DNA of 15,128 nt from Acidobacteriaceae bacterium. Its GTDB lineage: Bacteria; Acidobacteriota; Terriglobia; Terriglobales; Acidobacteriaceae. Below, one piece after another: positions 7,196 through 14,300 of this stretch; position 1 is the stretch's first letter; each line of letters begins with the position of its first letter. The position numbers and the translations under genes were made by a program. The stretch spans positions 1 to 15,128 of the forward strand of contig JASHVU010000098.1 in the NCBI GenBank assembly GCA_030044455.1, given 5' to 3'. The notes below the pieces were generated by a model that was given only the letters and a program-made list of their open reading frames with translations, searched no databases and was not told the origin of the DNA.

Positions 7196-8695
7196 ATGAA
7201 TCTTCTCCATCATCGCATCCGGCTCTCGAGCAGTGTCGCTTCAAAATGCGGCCACCCCGTAGTCTTCAGAATCCTTGCCGTGGCGGCATTCCTGGTCTTC
7301 ATTACGGCGCGGGCGACGGCTGCTATCCATCCCGTTCCGCTCGACCCCAAGGCCGATCCCTCGACCTGCCTCCAATGCCATGAGGACAAGACCAAGGGAA
7401 AGTCAGTGCACTCGGCCATGCAACTGGGCTGCCTGACCTGCCACGAAATTCGCGTGAATAAAGACGTAACGCGCGTCAAGCTGATCACAGCCACGCCGGT
7501 TTCGCTCTGCCTCACATGCCACGCTGACAAAAAGGCCAGCGACATCAAAGGCACAGTCCACCCTCCCGCCGTTCGCGACTGTATGAGCTGCCACGATCCC
7601 CACTCGAGCGACAACAAGAACCAGTTGCTCAAGCCGGAGTCGGGCGATGCCAAAGACAATCTCTGCCTGAGTTGCCACACCACCGGCATGAGCACGCTTG
7701 CCGGCGGCAGCCGCCACGCCGCGCTCGACATGGGCTGCGATACCTGCCATTTGACCCACAAGACCGGACCGGAGCCAACCATCGAGAACAGGTTCCACCT
7801 GACCAAGGCAACGCCTGCGCTGTGCGTCGATTGCCACGACCCCAAGGACGCCGACTTACAAAAGGCGCATAACAACCAGCCCTTCGGCACAGCGAACTGC
7901 GTGGAGTGCCACGATCCCCACCAGTCCGACAAGCCCAAGCTGATGGCAAAGTTCCAGCACGCTCCGTTCCAGGCAGGCGGCTGCGATACCTGCCATGCAC
8001 CGGCAAAGGACGGCAAGGTTGTGCTGACGCAGACTGACGTCAAGTCGCTTTGCGTCACCTGCCACGACGACAAGGCCAAGCTTATTGATAACGCCAAGGT
8101 GCCGCATCCCGGCGCGGCCGGCGACTGCACCGATTGCCACAGCCCGCACGCCAGCAACGAATCCGGCCTGCCCAAGACCGACTCCGTAAGCATCTGCCTG
8201 GGATGCCACAGCGACGTGCAGGAGGAGGCCAAGAAGCCCTTCCATCACCAGCCGGCCTTCGGTTTGGGCTGCGCCACCTGCCACACCCCGCATGGCGGCG
8301 ACAACGATCACCTGCTTCGCGCCGCGGGCAACGCTCTGTGCCTGGAGTGCCACGGCCCCGATTCTGTTCCGCAAAAGACCGACGACGGAATGCTGGCCAT
8401 CTTCAACGGCCAGATCAAGCTGCCGGCCGACTATTACCAGAAGAACCAGGTACCCATCCTGCCGCTCAAGTTCGGCCTCGGACACCCGGTTGACTACCAT
8501 CCGGTCTCAGACGTGATGGACCCGAAAAGCCTGACCAAGATCAAGGCCCATTTGACCTGCCTCTCCTGCCACCAACCGCACGCTTCGGCGCAGCCCAACC
8601 TGCTGGTCAAGGACCAGGCCAACAACATGCAATTTTGCGACATGTGTCACAAGAACCGGCTCAACATGGAAGAGACCGTTTCCCCCGGGAATTGA
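7196..8695 (+). CDS. 16-heme c-type cytochrome with doubled-CXXCH repeats
   Basis: The 499-residue product begins with a long n-region (about 24 residues), then a hydrophobic segment ending ARATAA near residue 43, read as a signal peptide, although retention as a membrane anchor is possible. Sixteen CXXCH motifs run from C58 to H485, about one per 27 residues, an extremely heme-dense chain. They alternate as a repeating two-heme unit: CLxCH, a lone His (often VHP or RHA), then CxxCHxPH, and a Leu-Leu or Lys-Leu turn, repeated about eight times. This is the doubled-CXXCH architecture of extended multiheme 'wires'. The ATG at 7196 has only a weak, close AGGG. The gene follows a CRP/FNR-like site and precedes an NHL propeller gene by 12 bp. 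Likely role: carrying electrons through the periplasm or across the outer membrane; location is not determined by sequence. No catalytic heme motif is visible. Confidence 0.93.
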   Translation: MNLLHHRIRLSSSVASKCGHPVVFRILAVAAFLVFITARATAAIHPVPLDPKADPSTCLQCHEDKTKGKSVHSAMQLGCLTCHEIRVNKDVTRVKLITATPVSLCLTCHADKKASDIKGTVHPPAVRDCMSCHDPHSSDNKNQLLKPESGDAKDNLCLSCHTTGMSTLAGGSRHAALDMGCDTCHLTHKTGPEPTIENRFHLTKATPALCVDCHDPKDADLQKAHNNQPFGTANCVECHDPHQSDKPKLMAKFQHAPFQAGGCDTCHAPAKDGKVVLTQTDVKSLCVTCHDDKAKLIDNAKVPHPGAAGDCTDCHSPHASNESGLPKTDSVSICLGCHSDVQEEAKKPFHHQPAFGLGCATCHTPHGGDNDHLLRAAGNALCLECHGPDSVPQKTDDGMLAIFNGQIKLPADYYQKNQVPILPLKFGLGHPVDYHPVSDVMDPKSLTKIKAHLTCLSCHQPHASAQPNLLVKDQANNMQFCDMCHKNRLNMEETVSPGN

Positions 8696-8697
8696 TT

Positions 8698-8701
8698 GGA
8701 G
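8698..8701 (+). promoter_or_regulatory. Ribosome binding site deciding the start of the second propeller
   Basis: GGAG sits 6 nt before the ATG at 8708. This favours ATG 8708 over the in-frame TTG at 8696, which has no ribosome site of its own. Confidence 0.7.
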
Positions 8702-8707
8702 ATTCAA

Positions 8708-10018
8708 ATGTCCAGCTTCCTCTTCAATTCGACTCGCGCCACCAGGACGCCGGCCCTGCTGCTGATCGCTGCACTGGGTATCGCCGTTCCTTTTGCGGCT
8801 TATGCATCAAGCAAGAAAAAAACTACGGCCGATACAACGCCGGCCGCCGGTCCGCGCACATTCAAATTCGATCCCAAAACCCTTGTCTGGCCGAGCCCTC
8901 CCAACGTCGCGCGCGTTCGTTGGATGGATTACTTTGCGGGGGTCAAAATCGACTATTCTGCGCCCGCCGCCACCAAGACCAAGGCATCCTGGATGGACCG
9001 GCTGGCAGGCACGCAATCGCAACAGGAAAAAGTCGATACCAAGGCATTCCCCTTTCAGTTGATCGGTCCCTACGGCATCGCCATCGACTCGAAGAACAAA
9101 GTCTACGTCGCCGATCAGAAAGTCGGCGCGGTATTCATCTTCAACACTGATACGCACGACACTGAGCTCATCCGCAATGGATACGAGGCGCACTTTGGTT
9201 GGATCAACGGATTGGCGATCGACGACGACGATCGGCTCTTTGTATCCGACGGCAAATTGCACCACGTCCTGGTCTTCAATCCCAAGCATGAACAGGACGG
9301 ACAGATCAGCGAAGGCCTTGTGGACCCGGTGGGCCTGGCCATCGACACGACCAATCGATTCCTCTACGTAGTGGATACCCAGCAGGACCAGGTGATGGTC
9401 TACGATGCCGATACTTACAAGTTACTGCGCCGCATCGGCACGGGCGGCAAGAATCATACGCTCACCAGCCAGGGAGACTTCGGCGCGCCGCAAGACGTGG
9501 CTGTGGATGCCGACGGCAACATCTATGTCACCGACACGCTGAATGATCGCGTTGAGATTTTCGATGCCGATGGCAACTTTATCAGCACCTTCGGCAAAAA
9601 CGGCGATGGCCCAGGTTACTTCGAGAGGCCCAAGGGGATTTCCATCGACAGCGATGGACATATCTGGGTTGCCGACGAGGTTCAGGACCGCCTGCAGGTT
9701 TTCGATAAAGACGGCCACTTACTCACGTACATCGGCTACAAACACGGCGATCTTCCCGGTCAATTCCAGGCGCTGGTCGGAGTCGCCATCGACAAGAACA
9801 ACCGGGTCTTCACTACCGAGCAGTATCCCGGCCGCCTGCAGGAATTCCAATACATCAGCGACGCGCAAGCCGCAGCTGAGAAGCGGCAGGCTGAAGAAGC
9901 GGAGAAACGCGCCACGCAGCATCCGAAGGTGTCTACGCAGTCCTCCACCGGGAAGCCGGCGCCACCGGCAGCGGCTGCTTCGCAGATTGGAACGAGCACA
10001 CCAAAAGCATCGCAATAG
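8708..10018 (+). CDS. Second secreted six-bladed NHL-repeat beta-propeller protein
   Basis: This 436-residue protein has a signal peptide (hydrophobic LLLIAALGIAV, ending AYASS at about residue 34). An N-terminal segment contains 'LVWPSPPNVARVRWMDYF', a Trp-Pro-x-Pro-Pro motif I associate with propellers of cytochrome clusters in metal-reducing bacteria. Six NHL repeats follow: PYGIAID, INGLAID, PVGLAID, PQDVAVD, PKGISID and LVGVAID, each with a Val/Ala-x-Asp strand and Phe-Asn/Asp turn, giving a full propeller. The C-terminal 65 or so residues are different: a charged Ala/Glu/Lys helix, then a Pro/Ala/Ser/Thr tail likely disordered. It lies 12 bp after the 16-heme cytochrome gene and is probably in its operon. 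It is a paralogue in architecture of the propeller at 2970-4037 but longer at both ends. A structural or assembly role for the cytochrome is inferred; some NHL proteins are enzymes (for example peptidyl-amidoglycolate lyases), but I see no evidence for that. Confidence 0.87.
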   Translation: MSSFLFNSTRATRTPALLLIAALGIAVPFAAYASSKKKTTADTTPAAGPRTFKFDPKTLVWPSPPNVARVRWMDYFAGVKIDYSAPAATKTKASWMDRLAGTQSQQEKVDTKAFPFQLIGPYGIAIDSKNKVYVADQKVGAVFIFNTDTHDTELIRNGYEAHFGWINGLAIDDDDRLFVSDGKLHHVLVFNPKHEQDGQISEGLVDPVGLAIDTTNRFLYVVDTQQDQVMVYDADTYKLLRRIGTGGKNHTLTSQGDFGAPQDVAVDADGNIYVTDTLNDRVEIFDADGNFISTFGKNGDGPGYFERPKGISIDSDGHIWVADEVQDRLQVFDKDGHLLTYIGYKHGDLPGQFQALVGVAIDKNNRVFTTEQYPGRLQEFQYISDAQAAAEKRQAEEAEKRATQHPKVSTQSSTGKPAPPAAAASQIGTSTPKASQ

Positions 10019-10095
10019 CCGTTGCGTTTCACGCTTGAAGCGGATTTACCGTTCTTATCCAAATGCGGTTGCCCGGTGGTCTCGACATTAATCTG

Positions 10096-10124
10096 TTGAC
10101 ATTGCTTTCATTTTTATTTAACTT
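10096..10124 (+). promoter_or_regulatory. Putative sigma-70 promoter of the TonB-dependent receptor
   Basis: A perfect -35 TTGACA (10096-10101) is followed, after 17 bp of T-rich spacer, by TAACTT (10119-10124), which keeps the key T1, A2 and T6 of the -10 consensus. The start would fall near 10131. Confidence 0.5.
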
Positions 10125-10359
10125 CTCGAACATCCCATCACGCCGTTTTCCCCCGGCGGAGCTCTCTACTCGCTCGACTCTTCCGGCAAAGCGTGAGCTT
10201 TACACGCAAACCTTCCGCCATTGAACGCGTGAACTGGGCTCCAAATAAGAACTCCAAGCGCTGGTTGCAGGGGTACCGATGAGCGCTGGAGAGTCTACAT
10301 CAGCGCAAATCTACCCGGCGCCAGTCGGGCATGAGCAGTAGAGCTGAATCAAATTTTTT

Positions 10360-10366
10360 AGGAGGA
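10360..10366 (+). promoter_or_regulatory. Ribosome binding site of the TonB-dependent receptor
   Basis: AGGAGGA lies 6 nt before the ATG at 10373. This perfect Shine-Dalgarno selects 10373 over an upstream in-frame start at 10331, which would also spoil the signal peptide. Confidence 0.9.
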
Positions 10367-10372
10367 ATAGCT

Positions 10373-13300
10373 ATGCAAATGGCCGCGACGAGAAAGCTGT
10401 ATGCTTGGGCGCTGTGTTGTTCTCTGGGTTGCACGGTTGCCTTCGGTCAAATTGGTTCCACATCGCTGCGCGGCACGGTCAAGGATTCAAGCGGTGCAGT
10501 CGTCCCGGGCGCAACGGTCACAGCCACCAACCAGGCAAGCGGGATCGCTTATCATACCCAGACAAGTAGCGCCGGCTTTTATGTTTTCCCTGATCTTGTT
10601 CCGGCACACTATCTGGTTACTCTCACCGCCAACGGATTCGGTACTCAAGTTCGCTCCGCTGAACTGCTCGTCAGCCAGCCCGCCACCATCGATTTCGCTC
10701 TTAGCGTTCGGGCGGAAAGCATTACCGTCGACGTCAGCTCAGAGGCTGAATCACTCAACCTGACTGACGCCACCATGGGCAATGCCGTCGGCAACGACAC
10801 CATTCAGGCTCTGCCCATGGACGGCCGCAACCCCATCGCCCTGCTCACCCTCCAGCCCGGCGTGCTCTACATCGGCAACGAGGTTTCTGACAGCCGCCAG
10901 GGTGCCGTAGCCGGCGGACGTTCCGACCAGGGCAACGTTACTCTCGACGGCATCGACGATAACGACCAAGTTTTTGGCACTGCGTTCACAGGCATTCTGC
11001 GCTCCACGCTCGACTCCACTGAGGAATTTCGCGTAGTTACATCAGACGCAACCGCTGCCTCGGGCCGCTCCTCCGGCGCCCAGGTCGACTTGGTCACCAA
11101 GAGTGGCACCAACCATATCCATGGCTCGGCTTACGAGTACTATCGGCCCACTAACACCGTCGCCAACGCCTACTTCTACAAGAACGAGGAACTGACTTCT
11201 GATTCGCCGAACATCCCGCAGAAATACGTCCTCAACACCTTTGGCGGCGCTTTCGGCGGCCCTGTGAAGAAAGACAAGCTCTTCTACTTCTTCAACTACG
11301 AAGGCCAGCGTCAAGCCATCGATGAGGTTGTAGAAGCGACCGTTCCCACGCCCAGCTTCATGGCTGGCGGCCTGCAATATACAAACACCAATAATCAGAC
11401 TGAGCCCTTGACGGCTACGCAAGTAGCCAACATGGATGAGCCCTGCGTCAACAATACCTTCAAGGGCGCACCGGTTTGCCCGGACGGCCCAGGCGCTAAC
11501 GGCGCGGTGCTCAGCTATCTTGCTCCTGTCAAGACATCCACAAATCCCATCGGGGGAGATGGTGGATTGAATAGCGCTGCCCTGTTTTTTACTTCGCCCG
11601 CACCATCTACCCTCAACACCAGCATTCTCAAACTCGACTACACTCCCAATAGCAAGAACCGCTTCTTCGTCCGCGGAAATCTGCAGAAGGACACCACAGC
11701 CGGAGCTGAGAATCTTCCTGGACAGGGCCCGGCCACCTTCTACGACGACAACACCAAAGGCATCGCCGGCGGCTACACATGGATTCCAACCGCGCACATC
11801 GTGAACGACCTCCGCTACGGCTATGTCCGCCAGGGCTGGCAAAGCGGCGGAATCGCCCCGGGTAACTGGGTCGATCTTTACGGCCTCACACAGCCCACGG
11901 CGCAGACCGGCTCCAGCTTGCTCCACGTGCCGGTAAACAACATTACCGACACTCTCAGCTGGAACAAAGGCACGCACACCCTTGCTTTTGGCGGAACCTG
12001 GCGCGGCATCACCAACCACCACTCCGGCAACGGCGGGTCATTTGGTGGCGCCAGCACCAACTACCAGTATGCAAACACCAGCGATTTGCCTGAACCCGCG
12101 GATATGTCCGCCAGCTTTAAAAACTCATGGCAGCTCGCATGGGCGGATCTCATGGGAATCATCCCCGAGTTGAGTTTGCCGTATAACTACGCCATCACCA
12201 GCCCCACCGCGGCGACCGCCCAGCCGGAAGGCGCACCCGTCGTCCGCAACTTCCGTTCCAATGAACTCGAGGGCTACGTGCAGGACGCCTGGCATGCACG
12301 CTCCAACCTGACCTTTACCTACGGCGTGCGCTATACGCTGCTGCAGACGCCTTACGAAACCAATGGCCAGCAAATCTCATACAACATTGACATGGATGCC
12401 TGGTACAAGAAGCGCGAGACGGAAGCATTGCAGGGCCAGGTGTACGAGCCACTCCTGTCGCTGGCTCCATCAGGCAAAGCCAATCACGCTCCAGGATTCT
12501 GGCCCGTACAGAAAAAGGACTTTGCTCCGCGCATTGGAGTTGTGTGGTCGCCTGACGAAAAAACCTCAGTCCGCGCCAGTGCCGGAATGTATTACGACCA
12601 CTACGGTGAGGCGCTCGTGAATAACTGGGACACCAGCGGCGAGAGCGAAATTGGCCTCGCTGCTGAAGTCACCAACACGGCCGACCTGTTGGGCTTCGAG
12701 CAAGCGCCCCGCTTTACCGGCCCGCATAACCTGCCCGACATCACGCTGCCATCGTTCCCAACGACTGAGTCTTACCCCTTCGCGCCCAACGTGGGCAATT
12801 ACGGCATCAACTGGGGCATGGACAACCACATCAAGACACCCTACGCCGAGGCCTACAATTTCTCGATCCAGCACGAGCTGCCAGGCGGTTTCATGTTTGA
12901 AGAGGCGTACGTGGGGCGGCTTGGCCGGCATTTGCTGCAAGACCTGGATCAGGCTGAACCTACCGACTTTGTTGACCCCGCAGGCGGCGGCGACTACTTC
13001 AGCAACGCCGCAATCCTCTCCAAATTGGTCGATCAGGCACCGTTCGGTACCCAGCAGTACGGCATCTTTGCTGGCAGCACGCAGAAAATCAACAACAACG
13101 TCCCCACGATTCCCTACTTCGAGGACGTTTTCTCGTATATGAAGAACTACGACTACATGGGCGAAAGCGCCAGCCAGGCCGTCTACAACGATGCCTGGGC
13201 TCCATTCCGCTACAACAACGGCGAGACCTTTTCACTCTTCTGGATGGACGTGAATCCCTACGGCCTCTTTCCCGGCAGTCCCGGTGCCAACGGAGGCCAG

Positions 13301-14155
13301 CCTGATTTCTGGAACCAGCAGTTCTCTTCGCTCTACGCGATGTCTTCTATCGGCACCAGTTCCTACAACGCGCTCCAGTTCACCCTCCGCCATCCCGCCT
13401 CGCACGGATTGACGGTCGACGTTAGCTATACGTTCTCGAAGTCGATGGATCTGGGCTCTGAAACCGAGCGATCCAGCATCTTCACCAACCAGGATGATGC
13501 GTATGTGAACTTCTCCATCCAGAACACGTGGAACCCCAAGCTCAACAAGGGGGTTTCGGACTTCGATACCCACAGCCTGGTTACCACCGACTGGGTTTAC
13601 GTCCTCCCCGTGGGCCGCGGTAAGGCCGCCCTCGGTGGCATCAATCGCGTCGCTGATGCTTTTCTCGGTGGATGGCAATGGTCTGGTCTCTCGCGCTGGA
13701 CCAGTGGACTTCCTTTCACCCTCCAATCCGTCGCCTATCCCACCAACTTTAACTATCAGGCCTTCGGCTTCAACATCGGCGGCGTCAGAACCCACAGAAA
13801 CATCACTAACGGAATTCCTCATGTCTTCGACCAAACGACGGCGAACGCCATCGGCAACGGCATTTATTTCGGCAGTCCCATTCGTCTGCCCTACGCGGGC
13901 GAAGCCGGACAGCGCAATAACTTCCGCGGCGATGGGTATATGGACATCGACATAGCACTGGCCAAGAATTGGAGCCTGGGCGAATGGGCAAAGCTGAAAT
14001 TTGCCGCCGAGGCTTACAACGTAACCAACACTGTCCGTTTCGACACCAGCCCGGTCGGCTTGGTTGATGGCACCGGCAGCGCGACCCTTGGCACATACGA
14101 CGCCCCGCTCTCTACCTATCGCCGGATGCAGTTCGGCCTGCGGCTCGATTTCTAA
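10373..14155 (+). CDS. Oar-like TonB-dependent receptor with carboxypeptidase-regulatory-like domain
   Basis: The 1260-residue product starts after a perfect ribosome site and has a signal peptide (KLYAWALCCSLGC, ending AFG-Q at about 26). Residues about 30-110 form a carboxypeptidase-regulatory-like beta-sandwich ('LRGTVKDSSGAVVPGATV', 'AGFYVFPDLVPAHYLVTL'). Next is a TonB plug (about 120-260) with 'ALPMDGRNPIALLTLQPGV', 'GNVTLDGIDDND' and 'AQVDLVTKSGTNHIHGSAYEYY', then a long barrel ending in Phe (FGLRLDF). The plug and fused domain place it in the Oar/TonB-dependent family that is greatly expanded in Acidobacteriota, usual length about 1000-1250 residues. Such proteins import large substrates, often polysaccharides, across the outer membrane using TonB energy; the substrate here is unknown and no partner hydrolase gene is visible. 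It has its own promoter, long leader and terminator, so it is probably a single-gene unit. A link to the cytochrome locus is not shown. Confidence 0.93.
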   Translation: MQMAATRKLYAWALCCSLGCTVAFGQIGSTSLRGTVKDSSGAVVPGATVTATNQASGIAYHTQTSSAGFYVFPDLVPAHYLVTLTANGFGTQVRSAELLVSQPATIDFALSVRAESITVDVSSEAESLNLTDATMGNAVGNDTIQALPMDGRNPIALLTLQPGVLYIGNEVSDSRQGAVAGGRSDQGNVTLDGIDDNDQVFGTAFTGILRSTLDSTEEFRVVTSDATAASGRSSGAQVDLVTKSGTNHIHGSAYEYYRPTNTVANAYFYKNEELTSDSPNIPQKYVLNTFGGAFGGPVKKDKLFYFFNYEGQRQAIDEVVEATVPTPSFMAGGLQYTNTNNQTEPLTATQVANMDEPCVNNTFKGAPVCPDGPGANGAVLSYLAPVKTSTNPIGGDGGLNSAALFFTSPAPSTLNTSILKLDYTPNSKNRFFVRGNLQKDTTAGAENLPGQGPATFYDDNTKGIAGGYTWIPTAHIVNDLRYGYVRQGWQSGGIAPGNWVDLYGLTQPTAQTGSSLLHVPVNNITDTLSWNKGTHTLAFGGTWRGITNHHSGNGGSFGGASTNYQYANTSDLPEPADMSASFKNSWQLAWADLMGIIPELSLPYNYAITSPTAATAQPEGAPVVRNFRSNELEGYVQDAWHARSNLTFTYGVRYTLLQTPYETNGQQISYNIDMDAWYKKRETEALQGQVYEPLLSLAPSGKANHAPGFWPVQKKDFAPRIGVVWSPDEKTSVRASAGMYYDHYGEALVNNWDTSGESEIGLAAEVTNTADLLGFEQAPRFTGPHNLPDITLPSFPTTESYPFAPNVGNYGINWGMDNHIKTPYAEAYNFSIQHELPGGFMFEEAYVGRLGRHLLQDLDQAEPTDFVDPAGGGDYFSNAAILSKLVDQAPFGTQQYGIFAGSTQKINNNVPTIPYFEDVFSYMKNYDYMGESASQAVYNDAWAPFRYNNGETFSLFWMDVNPYGLFPGSPGANGGQPDFWNQQFSSLYAMSSIGTSSYNALQFTLRHPASHGLTVDVSYTFSKSMDLGSETERSSIFTNQDDAYVNFSIQNTWNPKLNKGVSDFDTHSLVTTDWVYVLPVGRGKAALGGINRVADAFLGGWQWSGLSRWTSGLPFTLQSVAYPTNFNYQAFGFNIGGVRTHRNITNGIPHVFDQTTANAIGNGIYFGSPIRLPYAGEAGQRNNFRGDGYMDIDIALAKNWSLGEWAKLKFAAEAYNVTNTVRFDTSPVGLVDGTGSATLGTYDAPLSTYRRMQFGLRLDF

Positions 14156-14183
14156 CCTAGGCCTCAACCTGAATTGAGCGGAA

Positions 14184-14219
14184 CAAAAGTGCGGCCCGTC
14201 GACCGGGCCGCGTTTTTTG
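14184..14219. terminator. Strong rho-independent terminator, possibly bidirectional
   Basis: A perfect 8-bp GC stem (GCGGCCCG at 14191-14198, CGGGCCGC at 14204-14211) with a TCGAC loop is followed by G and six T. An A-rich stretch on the left flank pairs with the T-run, so it could stop transcription from either side. It lies 30 bp after the receptor stop codon. Confidence 0.9.
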
Positions 14220-14285
14220 TCCAGAGTTCCTCGGGGACCAAGACTATGTTTTTCTTGCACACCATGCAATCGCTCGTGTCCTCGT

Positions 14286-14294
14286 TGCTATAAT
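14286..14294 (+). promoter_or_regulatory. Extended -10 promoter of the CRTAC1-family gene
   Basis: TGCTATAAT is a perfect extended -10 element (TGnTATAAT). No good -35 is found at 16-18 bp, as is usual for extended -10 promoters. Transcription would start about 7 nt downstream, at or next to the GTG at 14301, implying a leaderless or nearly leaderless mRNA. Confidence 0.55.
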
Positions 14295-14300
14295 CCCGTG

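Larger units (their letters stand above)
10019..10372 (+). other. Non-coding leader region of the TonB-dependent receptor gene
   Basis: No credible gene lies in these 354 bp. They hold a promoter (10096-10124), then a predicted leader of about 240 nt with two perfect short hairpins: CGCCG/CGGCG (10141-10158) and AAAGC-GTGA-GCTTT (10188-10201), the latter with a GNRA loop. AGCGCTGG occurs twice, at 10257 and 10282. No recognised riboswitch was identified. Confidence 0.6.

Noticed and set aside
7210..8232. Long minus-strand open frame (340 codons) opposite the 16-heme gene
   Set aside because: It mirrors the repeated CXXCH codons of the + strand gene, giving a Trp/Ser-rich repetitive product; no ribosome site or plausible domain.
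7196..8695. CRISPR-like or tandem DNA repeat array, suggested by the many similar TGCCAC units
   Set aside because: Spacing is irregular and the similarity is confined to heme-motif codons of one long reading frame.
13232..14269. Minus-strand open frame of 345 codons at the end of the receptor gene
   Set aside because: It is a shadow of the receptor barrel and would cross the strong terminator stem; no domain visible.
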